Assembly: GCA_002559145.1 (NCBI GenBank)
Contig: NTXX01000003.1
Span: forward strand, 1-64,000
DNA from: Bacillus sp. AFS006103
GTDB lineage: Bacteria; Bacillota; Bacilli; Bacillales; Cytobacillaceae
Length of the DNA: 64,000 bases
Direction: 5' to 3'
Shown here: piece after piece, positions 16,847 to 28,200 of the stretch
Numbering within the stretch: position 1 is the stretch's first letter
Layout of the letters: every line of letters begins with the position of its first letter
Translations under genes and position numbers: made by a program
Notes under the pieces: model-generated
Told to the model about the DNA's origin: nothing
The model's database searches: none
The model's input: the letters and a program-made list of their open reading frames with translations, nothing else

Positions 16847-16879
16847 GACCTTTCCCTGATTGAATATCAAGGAAAGGCC
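16847..16879 (-). terminator. Terminator overlapping the end of the BsuPI gene
   Basis: GGCCTTTCC and GGAAAGGTC (minus strand) form a stem that includes the last bases of the gene. The following sequence is GTTTAATAT, a weak T tract. Confidence 0.55.
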
Positions 16880-17649
16880 GCTGGGGGTGCTTCTGCTTTT
16901 TTTAAAATCAATGGGTAAATGTTAATGATTTTATCTCCGCTATCCCGTTCATAAAGATTCAATATCAATGACCCATTAGAAAAAAGTTTCTCTTTTGGAA
17001 TTTGAATATGAAGTTTAAATGGCTCCCACTCTTGCTCCCCATTAACAACAATCTGTTTTTCTTTTATGTACTCCACATGGCCATCCTCAACCGAATAATA
17101 TAGTACACCTTTTGTTGACCTGAATTCTCCCGTAATTATATAATCCCCTTTGGTGCCTGACACCTTTACAAACCTGTAGGCAGCGTTTTCCTCAGGGACA
17201 TTTAGTTTTTGAGTACTGTATAGCTTCATACGGTTTTGGATGGGTTCATCATTTAATCTGGTCGGTTTTAACATAGCATTGACAGTATATTCTCCAGGAG
17301 GAACCCTTTTTCCCTTGAAATGATAGTTCCATTTTTCATATCTTTTAATGGTTTGGTGTGGATTTACACTAATAGTCTGAAATGCCTGTAAAAAATACTT
17401 CCCTTGTGAATAAACATAAACCACTGAACCAGCTTGGTTGGTAATTGTTATTTCAACCATTTGGGAAGTGGGAAATTCAAAGTGGAGCGGTATTTCTCCC
17501 TCGTTTTTTAGGATCATTTCGAGTTCTGCCATTTCAGGACTTGCTGTCGGGATTATATAAAATGCGTAATCCAAATCATTCACCCCTTTTGCTCCCGTTA
17601 TTCTTACAAATGGAAAAAAAATCAAGATTACACATAGAAATATTCGCAT
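16867..17649 (-). CDS. Secreted BsuPI-domain / Gmad2-domain protein
   Basis: A 260-residue exported protein. A signal peptide (MRIFLCVILIFFPFVRITGA) is followed by an intracellular-proteinase-inhibitor (BsuPI) fold at about 35-135, with FPTSQMVEITITNQAGSVVY, YSQGKYFLQAFQ and VPPGEYTVNA. A Gmad2 immunoglobulin-like domain follows at about 165-250 (TGEFRSTKGVLYYSVEDGH, LILNLYERDSGDKIIN). AAGGAGACCAAA precedes the ATG. It is divergent from the 18181 subtilase. The classical BsuPI protein inhibits an intracellular subtilisin; this one is exported, so inhibition of the neighbouring secreted subtilases is possible but inferred. Confidence 0.8.
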   Translation of the reverse strand: MRIFLCVILIFFPFVRITGAKGVNDLDYAFYIIPTASPEMAELEMILKNEGEIPLHFEFPTSQMVEITITNQAGSVVYVYSQGKYFLQAFQTISVNPHQTIKRYEKWNYHFKGKRVPPGEYTVNAMLKPTRLNDEPIQNRMKLYSTQKLNVPEENAAYRFVKVSGTKGDYIITGEFRSTKGVLYYSVEDGHVEYIKEKQIVVNGEQEWEPFKLHIQIPKEKLFSNGSLILNLYERDSGDKIINIYPLILKKAEAPPAAFP

Positions 17650-18180
17650 TTTGGTCTCCTTTTTCCTTTATTCTCTCCGAAAAAATCCATAGACCCATGG
17701 ACTAACTCCTCTATTAAATTTCAGTTATTTTGCTCAAAGAGGAAATCGTTAATGCAAGGTCTGAAAAATATATATTATAGAAATAGAGGGAAATGGGGGA
17801 ATCAGAAAGGTTCAAGGGTGTGATTTTTTGACAATTATTTTTTAAAATCGACACTATACGACTAATAAGTAAGAGCAACCAAAATTCAGCCATATTGGGA
17901 ATTAAACATGATTTCACCTAGTAATCTCTGTTTTGAATCTGTTATGCAAAAAGTCTTTTTATACCTACCAAATGCCGAATAAAAAAGCGCATGAAAAGAA
18001 CTATTTCTAAGTTCATTTAATAGTTTTGGGGTATTAAAAATGTTTTACAAAAAACACAAAAAATGTCGATTTTAAAAAGAAGATGAATTCAATATTTCCC
18101 CCAATTTACTAATCTTCCGAAAATTCATATTATTAAAAATGAAAGTAAAAGAGGATACATAAAGGGGAGAGGATTTTCAG
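17650..18180. other. Intergenic region upstream of the first large subtilase
   Basis: About 530 bp, very AT-rich, between divergent genes. No convincing gene. A block TTTCCCCCAATTTACTAAT (from about 18095) recurs in altered form upstream of the giant subtilase (22044 on). AAGGGGAGAGG lies just before ATG 18181 and is its ribosome binding site. Confidence 0.5.
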
Positions 18181-21100
18181 ATGAAAGTTTCGAAAGGTAT
18201 ACCATTTAAAGTACTCACGACTGCAGCGTTGTCAGTGATGTTACTTTCCAGCACAAACGCTTCGGCTGAAACGCCAAACGATAGCGTAAGTGATGAGATT
18301 ACACTTCAAGACATTTTGAAGCAGGGTCATGAAATTTTAATGGCTGATCAAGGACAAGCAACAGATGAAGCAAGCAATGACCCAATGGATTATCGGAATG
18401 TGAAAAACGGAAAAAACCCGTTTAAGGCAAACCAAGATGTACGAGTCATCGTGGAGCTTGATCAGCCAACTGATCAAGCTGCAGCTACATCTTCCGAGAA
18501 TATTCAAGATGAAGTTATCAGCAAGCTTCCAAAAGGGCAAGCGAAGTCTGTAAGACATCGCTTCCACACCGGTTTTAATGGATTTTCAATGGAAACGAAA
18601 TTCAAAGACTTAAAAGACATTCAAAAAATCGATGGCGTTAAGCGGATTCATATTGCCCGCACGTTCACCGCAGCGGCGGATGAGAGTAAAGGCTTAGTTC
18701 AAGCACAAAAAGTTTGGCAGTCTATTGGCTATGAAGGGGAAGGCATGCTAGTTGCCGTTGTCGATTCAGGCGTAGATTACAAGCATAAAGATTTGACCTT
18801 AACGGATAAAGGCAAGGCACAAGAGAAGCTGAACTCCACTAATATCCAAGCAAAACTTGCTTCAACTGAAACAGTAAACGATGTTTGGTACAACGATAAA
18901 GTTCCGACAGGATATGACTGGGCGGATAATGATAACGACGTGTTCCCTTACGCAAATCCGCATGGTATGCACGTATCAGGTATCATCTCTGCAAATGGAG
19001 ATGAAAGCGCAAATGGCGTAAAAGGAATCGCATCAGGCGCACAAATCCTGGCTGAAAAAGTCTTTTCGGATAAAGGCGGCGGCGGCGCACAGGAAGATGA
19101 TATCATCGCCGGAATTCAGCACGCAGTGGAAATGGGCGCAGATGTCATTAACATGAGCTTAGGCTCTGATGCAGGTCCAGTAAGTGAATCGGAAGATCCA
19201 GTTCAACAAGCGATCCGCGAAGCAACCGAACAAGGCGTATTAGTGGTGGTTGCAGGCGGAAACGCTTCTTATTCTAGCAAAAACAATGTGCTGATGAGTT
19301 CATTATTACCTTATGCTGACAATCCAGATATTGGTGTGGTTGGCTCACCTGGCGTAAGCCCATATTCATTGTCTGTTGCAAGTTACGAAAACAACAGCAT
19401 CAACTACAATACGGTTCGTCTATCAGACGGAACGGAATTGGCTTATCAAGACCAAACGTATTCTGGATTTGTACTAGGGGACAAGCTTGACCCGAATAAA
19501 GAATATGAACTCGTCTATGGTGTGGAAGGAAAAGATGCCGACATCAAAAACATGGATTTAACAGGTAAAATCATGATCTGTCAGCCAAAAAGTCCATACA
19601 GCAGTTACTCGTATGTTCAAATCTATGCGCAGCGTAAAGGCGCAGTCGCAACAATCTTTGTGCCGCCGACTGTGATGAAAGACTATTCACAAGTCCAGTT
19701 CAACCCGTCTCCTGCGATTCCAGTCGTTACCACAAGCAAGTCGGACGGGCAAAGTGTCATAGAGAAGCTTCAAGCAGGTCAAAAAATCACCATGAAATTG
19801 TCGAAGGGCACATGGATTGACAATCCATTAAAGAACAATGTTTCTAATTTTTCTTCATGGGGAACACCTGAAAATCTTGATTTCAAACCAGAAATCACCG
19901 GTGTCGGCGGACAGATTTATTCGACCATTCCAAACAATAAATACCAAGTGATGAGCGGAACGTCCATGGCTACACCTCAAGTAGCAGGCGGCGCAGCATT
20001 ATTAATGGAAGCCATGAAGAATAAAGGCCTCGGAAAATCGGAAGAAACTGCGCTTTTAGCGAAGCTTGCGTTAATGAATACATCAAGCATCATCGCAGAC
20101 CCGAGAACCAACAATGTGCTTCCATATTCTCCGCGCATGCAAGGTTCAGGCATAATGCAGATTGCGAATGCGATCAATACGCCAGTATTATTGCGTAACA
20201 AGCGTGCATCGCTTGAGCAGGCAGGAAGTGTTGCGCTTCATGAAATCGGTGATACTCACTTTAATTTAAAACTTGAGATGCAAGCACTTGACGGCAAGGA
20301 TGTTCCAGATTCCATGGAATATAAAGTAGTAGTCGATGTGCTAACCGACGAAACCACGCATGCGTCATATGATCTTGCACCGTTCGGTTTCAAAACACGC
20401 GAAAACGACTACCTTACAACCAAAACAACCCGCATTGAAGGGGCTAATGTTCATGTGAACGGAGGCGATGCGATTACGATCAAACGTGGCAAGCAAAAAG
20501 AGCTGAGCATTGACGTTAAACTCCCAGAGAATTTAAAGAAAAACACCTTTGTTGAAGGTTTCGTGAGATTGGTTCCGACTTCTTCAAATAAAAGTGACAA
20601 AGTCGTTCCATTATCGATGCCATACATGGGCTTCTACGGAAAATGGGATGAACCGAAAAACATCGACCCATCAGCAGAGAAAAATGATGCGTTCTTAGGT
20701 TACACGACACTTTGGGATGATATTACTGATGGACCGCTGGCATTAGACCCGGTAACACATAAATATAACGCAGTCCGCGTGGGGACCTCGCCATATTCCA
20801 TAGCAAACGGCGTCATTCCGTCCTTCACGGTGCTTCGAAACTTGTCAGAACTTGAGGCTTATATCCTCGATAAAGACGGAAATCAGGTGAACTACCTTGG
20901 TAACTACAGCGATTTCACCGGCGAGCCGTGGAAATTCCAGAAAAACATTATGAGCATCGGCGACACCTACTACAATATTGACGTTGATTCTTACTATTGG
21001 AAAGGTCAAGATAAAAATGGTAATACCCTCCCAGATGGCGATTACAAATATGTGCTTCGCTCGACCTTAGATGTTCCAGGTGCAAGACCGCAAACTACTG

Positions 21101-21678
21101 AAATTCCGGTGAAATTGGACTCGAAAGCGCCGCATGCCTCTAACATTCAAGTGACGCCGACTGCGGACGGAAAGTATCAAATTTCGTTCGATGTAGCAGA
21201 TAACGAAGGCGGAGTAGGTTTCTTACAAGCAGTTGTCTACTTAGATGGTAACTATAACGTTTTAAAGCCAGGTCTAACCAGCTTTATCGTGAAGAAAGAG
21301 CCAAAGAGCATTGTCGTTATGGCGGAAGATGCTGCTTATAACGAGGGTTACACCGTATGGGGAGATACTTCCTACATCAAGTCAAGCATGCTCATTCAGT
21401 ACATGACAGTGCAAAATTATACGAAAGTTAACGAAAATAGCCCAGCGAAAATCATCGCGTTCTCGGATAATAAACTTCACTGGAAATTCTATATCAAGGA
21501 TGCAAACGGCAATGTCGTGTTCACGAAAGAATATCCATTGGAAGATGAAATCCGATTCACATGGGCACCAGGTCCTGAGATTCCAAATGGAACATATACG
21601 CTTTATGCGGACGGCGAGAATGTGGAAGGATTTAAAGTGACAGCAACTGCAACAAGCAAGATAAATGTCTTACATTAA
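18181..21678 (+). CDS. Large secreted subtilisin-like protease (lactocepin/C5a-peptidase type)
   Basis: A 1165-residue exported S8 protease. Signal peptide ends near NASA (about 30); I9 propeptide about 75-160 (VRVIVELDQPTDQAA, FNGFSMETKF); catalytic Asp195 (VVDSGVDYKHKDL), His261 (NPHGMHVSG) and Ser595 (SGTSMATPQVAGG). A PA insert lies between His and Ser (about 420-540). After the catalytic domain come Fn3-like beta domains as in C5a peptidase and PrtP, ending without LPXTG or S-layer anchor. It probably degrades large extracellular proteins. It is monocistronic, with a terminator after it; codon use is richer in G+C than the giant gene next to it. Confidence 0.92.
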   Translation: MKVSKGIPFKVLTTAALSVMLLSSTNASAETPNDSVSDEITLQDILKQGHEILMADQGQATDEASNDPMDYRNVKNGKNPFKANQDVRVIVELDQPTDQAAATSSENIQDEVISKLPKGQAKSVRHRFHTGFNGFSMETKFKDLKDIQKIDGVKRIHIARTFTAAADESKGLVQAQKVWQSIGYEGEGMLVAVVDSGVDYKHKDLTLTDKGKAQEKLNSTNIQAKLASTETVNDVWYNDKVPTGYDWADNDNDVFPYANPHGMHVSGIISANGDESANGVKGIASGAQILAEKVFSDKGGGGAQEDDIIAGIQHAVEMGADVINMSLGSDAGPVSESEDPVQQAIREATEQGVLVVVAGGNASYSSKNNVLMSSLLPYADNPDIGVVGSPGVSPYSLSVASYENNSINYNTVRLSDGTELAYQDQTYSGFVLGDKLDPNKEYELVYGVEGKDADIKNMDLTGKIMICQPKSPYSSYSYVQIYAQRKGAVATIFVPPTVMKDYSQVQFNPSPAIPVVTTSKSDGQSVIEKLQAGQKITMKLSKGTWIDNPLKNNVSNFSSWGTPENLDFKPEITGVGGQIYSTIPNNKYQVMSGTSMATPQVAGGAALLMEAMKNKGLGKSEETALLAKLALMNTSSIIADPRTNNVLPYSPRMQGSGIMQIANAINTPVLLRNKRASLEQAGSVALHEIGDTHFNLKLEMQALDGKDVPDSMEYKVVVDVLTDETTHASYDLAPFGFKTRENDYLTTKTTRIEGANVHVNGGDAITIKRGKQKELSIDVKLPENLKKNTFVEGFVRLVPTSSNKSDKVVPLSMPYMGFYGKWDEPKNIDPSAEKNDAFLGYTTLWDDITDGPLALDPVTHKYNAVRVGTSPYSIANGVIPSFTVLRNLSELEAYILDKDGNQVNYLGNYSDFTGEPWKFQKNIMSIGDTYYNIDVDSYYWKGQDKNGNTLPDGDYKYVLRSTLDVPGARPQTTEIPVKLDSKAPHASNIQVTPTADGKYQISFDVADNEGGVGFLQAVVYLDGNYNVLKPGLTSFIVKKEPKSIVVMAEDAAYNEGYTVWGDTSYIKSSMLIQYMTVQNYTKVNENSPAKIIAFSDNKLHWKFYIKDANGNVVFTKEYPLEDEIRFTWAPGPEIPNGTYTLYADGENVEGFKVTATATSKINVLH

Positions 21679-21747
21679 ACCCTATTTAACTCCGCCTAAA
21701 CAAGTAACGGTTGTTCAATAGCGATAAAAAGTAAATAGAATTTTTGG

Positions 21748-21796
21748 AAAAGCTATCAAGCCTCTTACTCATATTAGGAGTTTGATAGCTTTTTTA
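21748..21796 (+). terminator. Rho-independent terminator
   Basis: AAAGCTATCAA pairs with TTTGATAGCTTT (one G-T), with a run of T and TATTAT after it. It ends the 18181 subtilase transcript. Confidence 0.88.
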
Positions 21797-22210
21797 TTAT
21801 GTGAATCCGGTGCAAAATTTGTCATATTTAATAGATTTTAAATAATGGTTAACCCAATATTTACTATCATACTTTCTTGTTAATTCTTTAAAATTCCCCC
21901 AAGTTTTAATAGCTATTTATTTCCAATTATCATTTAAGAAATCCTTGAATTAATTGAATTCCTCTAAAAACGTTTCCATATTTAGTGTAAAAACATGCAT
22001 TTTTTTGGGGAAATCACCGATAAACGTCAAATAAAATCGTTATTTTCCCCCAATGTACGAATTTTGTGATTTCAATTACTATTTAAATATATTTAAGTAT
22101 TGAGAAAATTTTCGCTACTTAAATATAAAAATAATTTTGAACGCCTAGTAAAATATTCAAACAAGGGTGTGCAAAACTACTATTTTTATATATTTTAAAG
22201 GAGGGTAAAA
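21797..22210. other. AT-rich upstream region of the giant subtilase
   Basis: About 410 bp without genes. It holds two CCCCCAA blocks (near 21895 and 22046). The second, TTTTCCCCCAATGTACGAAT, resembles the block before the 18181 gene. AAAGGAGGG at 22198-22206 is the ribosome binding site of the next gene. Confidence 0.5.
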
Positions 22211-25200
22211 ATGAGTACAAGAATCAGAAGAAAAAAGAGAATGTTATCCATCTCTGTGCTAATTGCAATGTTATTAAACTTTGCGGTGCCACAGAGTTTA
22301 ACACTCGTACATGCTGCTGCTAACTCAAGTCAGCGGAATACGTCAGATGGAAGATTTGATGCAAAAGAAGTAAACCGTATTCTGGACGGTCTTACTCCTG
22401 AGCAAAAAGCAAGCATTAATAAGCTCACTGGAGCAGATAATGCCCAAAAAATTCGTGTAGATCAAAAAGATTTACGTAGTTCAAAAACTATTAATGTAAT
22501 TGTTCAATTTAAACAAGATCCAGCAAAGATACAAATCATTAAGCAATCATTGGCTAAAGGTGGAGCAACTGTCAATAGTCAAGCTTTTGCAAGCGAATAT
22601 TCCGACGCACAAAAAAAGGTTAAGGATTCTCACGCTAAATTTAAAAGCTTTTTAGAGACTCAGCCTAAAACGCAAATAATTGGCGGTAAATCTGTTAAGG
22701 CAGCTACGACCATTACGCGAGAATATACAGAAGCCTTTAATGGTGTATCTTTATCTCTACCTGCAAAATTAGTAGAAAAAATTGCCCAAAATCCAGAAGT
22801 TGCTTCTATTTGGTCTTCAGTAGAGTACACTGTTGCCGAAGGAGGAACTACTACACAAGCGACAAGTGAATCTGTAGGCAAACCTACAGGAGGGCTTTCT
22901 TTATTAGGATTAGATAAACTTCAAGCTGAAGGTCATACAGGTATTATTAAATCAGGTCCTCGTGCAGGCCAAAAAGTTAAGGTTGGTGTATTGGATACTG
23001 GTATTGACTACAATCACCCTGATTTGAAGGCTGTCTATAAAGGTGGACATGACTTAGTCAATAATGTAGGAATTGACCCAAATGGAAATGTTAAATATGT
23101 AGATGACCTTGACCCAATGGAAACCACATATGAAGATTGGGTAGCTGCTAAGGCGAATCCAGATCTAGTAGTAGGACCACCACCTGCAGATTATAAGCAG
23201 TATATTACAGAGCATGGATCTCACGTTTCAGGGACAATTGCTGCAAATACGACAAATAATAACGACGTATATTCAGCAAATGGTGTTGCGCCAGATGTGG
23301 CCCTTTATGGCTACCGTGTACTAGGACCAGGTGGACGCGGGACATCAGAATCTGTATTAAACGGTATTGATCAAGCAGTTAAGGATAAAATGGATGTCAT
23401 CAATCTTTCGCTTGGTGCAACGATAAATGATCCTCTTTACCCAACAAGTATCGCTATTAACAATGCTACTTTAGCGGGTGTTGTGTGTGATGTTGCAGCA
23501 GGTAATGCTGGTCCGGGTACAGCTACGGTAGGATCCCCAGGAACTTCAGCATTAGCCATTACTGTTGGTGCAAGTACAATCCCGGGAGACATTCCTGTAA
23601 TGACCCTAAAGAATGGCTCAGTATCTTATAAAGCACGTTTATTTGGTAAAAACTTTACCCAAGCAGACGATGCTTTTAAAGGACAAACCTTTCCAATTGT
23701 GGATGTCGGTTTAGGTCGTGCGGCAGATTACAGTGGATTAGATATGTCTGGTAAAATTGCTCTCGTGAAACGTGGTGGAGAGTTTTTATCGACTAAAATG
23801 GCAAATGCAAATAAAGCCGGCGTAGCAGGTATGATTATTTGGAACAATACTGCCGATGCAGATAACCAAGGCTATATCAACAGCTTCTTAGGCGTTAGCA
23901 TGGATAATGTGTATTCTGTTTCATTAACGCAAGCAGAGGGACAAGCTCTTTCTGATGCCATTTACAAGGATCCGAAATCAGCAACGATTACGTTCCCAAA
24001 TACACTTGAAACACCAGTCTCAAAGAAAGGGGACGAGTTAGCAAGCTTTAGCTCAACGGGACCAGTAAAGGATTGGACAATCAAGCCAGATGTTGTAGCG
24101 CCAGGTGTTGACATTTCTTCCACCATTCCTTATGACGTTTATGAGCCACAAGCAGGTGTAGGTGAAGAAGATAGAGATTATAAGTATTCTTATATGTTAA
24201 TGTCCGGGACTTCAATGGCAACGCCTCACGTTGCAGGTATTTCAGCATTGATTTTAGCTGCTAATCCAGAATATACTCCGGCAGATGTTAAGTCGGCTTT
24301 AATGAATACAGCTAAGGATATTAATACAGATTCAAAGACTTATAGCGTATACCAAGTCGGTGCTGGACGTGTAGATCCTGCACGTGCAATTAAAGAGAAT
24401 GTAAAAATCCAAGTTTTAGAAAAAGCATATGTTTCTAATTCAGATTCTACATTGAGTCAAGTTGATAATCTTACTGGAAGCATATTCTTTGGCTTTAAGG
24501 GTAGAGGAGAAGGGGCTACGAACGGCTCTGATGATGTGGTCTCATCAAAGGACTTTAGCGTAACGAATCAAGGAACAAGCAGTAAAACGTTTAATGTAAG
24601 TACTCAATTTATTTCAACCAAATTTGCTGGATCCAATAAAGTAGGACCTGGCACAGGAAATGATGTCAAAATCGATTTTTCTACCGGTGGTACAAAAGTG
24701 ACATCTATTCAAGTTGGTGGAGGAAGTACCGTTAAAGAAACAGCAAGTATTACGGTTCCGTCAAACTCATTAGATGGCACTTACGAGGGTTATATTTACC
24801 TTGTAAATGCGGCGGATTCATCGGAGTCATATCGCATTCCGTTCACGATTACGGTTGCGGAAAAAGGTATTAATTCTTTTAAAGTTAATCTCAAGGCGAT
24901 GACACCGGATTCAGCATCTGCCTATTCCTTCTCGGTAAATAGTGAAATGGAAAACACTTATATTTTATTAAAAGATAAGGACGGAAAATATCTAGGAGTA
25001 ACAAACACTTTAACAAGTGCTAGTGGAATTTCACCAGGTGTACAATACGGCCCTAGATTAATGCTATTATCTGGACAATACCTTCCATTTAAAAAGCCAT
25101 ATGATGGCACCTATGATCAATCGGGATTAGCAGATAAGACAGCAGTGATAACGGAAGGTGCTTATTCTGTTGAGATGATCATGACTGACAAAGATGGGAA

Positions 25201-28200
25201 ACGTTATACAGCAGAAGATACAGTCTATGTTGACGATACACCGCCAACGATTGCGATGGACAGTGATTCAAAGCCTGGCATTTATGAAATCGACCCTACA
25301 GGGTATCAACCGGGTCAAGAGATTAAAGGATTTTATGGTACAGTCGATGATTCTAACGTAGAAGTCATGAAAAATAATGGCGAAACTTCGGTTCCAAGTC
25401 CAAAAGATGGTAGAACACCTGTACCTGTCGATCAAGCATTGAACGGGGTTGTGGGTTACCAAGATAGTTATTTCCCAACTGTATTCTTCGATACAGATGC
25501 GAAAGGTCGTTTCCATTTTGGAGTAACTCCTGAGGACTTAAATTCAAAATTCGGTAGCTCTTTTTGGATTTATCCACATGATTATGCTGGTTCAGGAGAT
25601 CCAGGCACAACAAGACAACAATATTACTTTATCAAAAAAGGTAACCCGTATGTAACCATTACCTCTTCGAGTGATGTAGATGCAGGGCCAGGTAATGAAG
25701 ATAAGGTTGTAGTCGATGCGAATAAACCATTCAAGACGACAATCGCTACGAAATATGGCATCGGAATGACAGGCGCTAAAATTACACTCAATAATGCTGG
25801 TGTCTATACTTTTAGCAATATTAGACTTTCAGAAGAGTATAAAAACTATTTAATCAGCAAAGGTATTGATGACCCGACAGCAGTTCTAACTGTAGGTCAA
25901 CCATATAAACATCCAGTCTATACAAAAGGTGAAAATACGGATATTACGATATCGGGAATTGGTGCAAATGGTGCGCTTGACCATGATATGAATATTATAG
26001 AAGCGGATGTTACCTATAATAACCCTGATCCGATTGTAGGACCATTTGAGTTTCCAATGTTACAACCGCCGGTTTTAACCTTGTCAGGTGTGGATACCCA
26101 AACAGCGTGGTTCTCGGCCAATGAACCTTATGTGCGACAATCAACATCGGTGATGAGAGGTCGTGTAGCGGCTGAATCATTTGCAAGAAACAATGTAACC
26201 AATAATTATCCTCAATTTACAGTGGATTCAGGTGCGAAGGTAACGGTTATAGATGACAAAGATAAAAAGTTTACAACAGATAACCCAACATCATTTAATA
26301 ATACAATTGCATATACGTTTATCAACCCGTATTATGCCGTAACCATGGATGTAAGTAATTCACCATATTCTGTCGAAGCAAGTGTACCAGGACATTTCAA
26401 GGGATATGCAAAAACACCAGTCATTGGTGAAAACAAATATGGATTTCAATCAGGTACAGTTAAAGATCTTCCAGGTCTCTTCCCAATTCTTTTAGGTGGA
26501 GATGTCAATGACGACAACGTCATCGACATGAAGGATTTACTGAAAGAAATCGATGTTTATTATCAATATAAAAACCTAAACAACTTTAATAATCCAGCCA
26601 ATAACGTAGCAAACAAAACAGCATTCTTAAACACGAACCGTGATGCAGATATTTATTGGATTAAACCAACGGGCTTTGGTTACGGAATTGATTACAACGA
26701 CTTCTATTACATCTTTAAAAACTTTGGTCACCAAAATCAAAGTGCGATTGATGCAGGATTAACGGTTCCAACTGCCCAATTAACAGTAGATCAAGATAAA
26801 ACGATTACAACTGACTTTGCGGGCTCAATTACGTTAAATGCAGGTGACACGTTACAGCAAGTCATGCAAAAGCTTAATTTTGCAGGTCCAGCTCAAGCAA
26901 CCATAACAGCACCAAAGTTACAAGACTTGCAAAATGGAGCGACAATCTCGATGTCCCCTTCAAGCACGGTGTTCGTTGATGATGTAGTATGGAGAAAATC
27001 AATAACAAAAATTATGCTAGGTTCAACGGATGTAACAAATTTAGTAACAATCAACCCAGGATATACGTATTATGACGCAAATGGTGCATCGCAAACAATG
27101 CCATCAAAAATTACGTTCCCAGGTTCACTATTCCCGACAGCAACGAATTACACGGTAACAGTGAAGGCGACAGGGTATCAAGATGTAACGAAAACTCTAA
27201 CAGTATCAGCAGTCCCAATTCCGACACCAGTGATTCCAATTATCACAGACCCAACGGTAGCGCATATCGGACAGGATTTAACATTAACCTTCCCAGAAAA
27301 TGCGAACTGGCGAAATGGAATCAATAAAGTGATTGTGACGACAAACACTGGAAAGAGTATGGATATAAGTAATTTAATCAATCCAGATACAAATCAAAAA
27401 TATTATGACATCAGTAAGCCAGGAAAAATTACGTTCAATGCGAAAACATTTATGACAGATTCGACACTTAATCCGAATAGTGGTTTAACATATAATGCAG
27501 CGACTGTTAACCCTGGTGGAAAAAACTATCTGCCACAACTTTACAAATTTACAATCGGCTCAATAGGAACAGATGGCACTGTTTATCCAGATGACATCGC
27601 AGGTTCTGATCCTATTTATACAGCTCAACAGCCAGTTGGATACACTATTAATTTTGACAGCCAAGGCGGTACAGTGATTAACCCGTTTGCGGTAGGATTC
27701 AAAGCCTCATCAAGTAGATCGGATGGTCCGAATAGTAGTTTAATGGGCGCTATGGATCCCGCTCCAACAAGATCAGGATATAAATTCCTTGGATGGTATA
27801 ATGATCCAACATATTCCAGTCAGTGGGATCCTAGTGCTGTTTTAACAGAGGATAAAACCGTCTATGCGAAATGGCAAATGAACTTTACACAAAGCTATTC
27901 GCCGGTTGAAGCAACGAAACCAAATGGTATCAAGTTTGATGGAACTAGTGGAGGAAGTGGAGTTGGTTGGGTGCTTGGTGAGGGAGATTTGAAAATCAAT
28001 ATCCCAGACTATGCAGCGAACATTCCTTGGTTAACAGGTAAGGAAAAAATTGAAAAAATAGAAGCCACTTACTATAAATTAAAGAGTGATGGAAAAGCAG
28101 AGGCTTCACCGACCACGTATACGTTAGACCCAAGCACATATGTAATGTCAACCAATGATCGAATTGGAACGCTTTCATTTACAACGGCGACAGAAAAATA

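Noticed and set aside
17714..17917. Minus-strand frame of 67 codons in the intergenic region before the first large subtilase
   Set aside because: No ribosome binding site and low-complexity AT-rich sequence; no family pattern.
25268..25613. Two minus-strand frames inside the giant subtilase
   Set aside because: Both lie within well-supported protease coding sequence and have no start signals.
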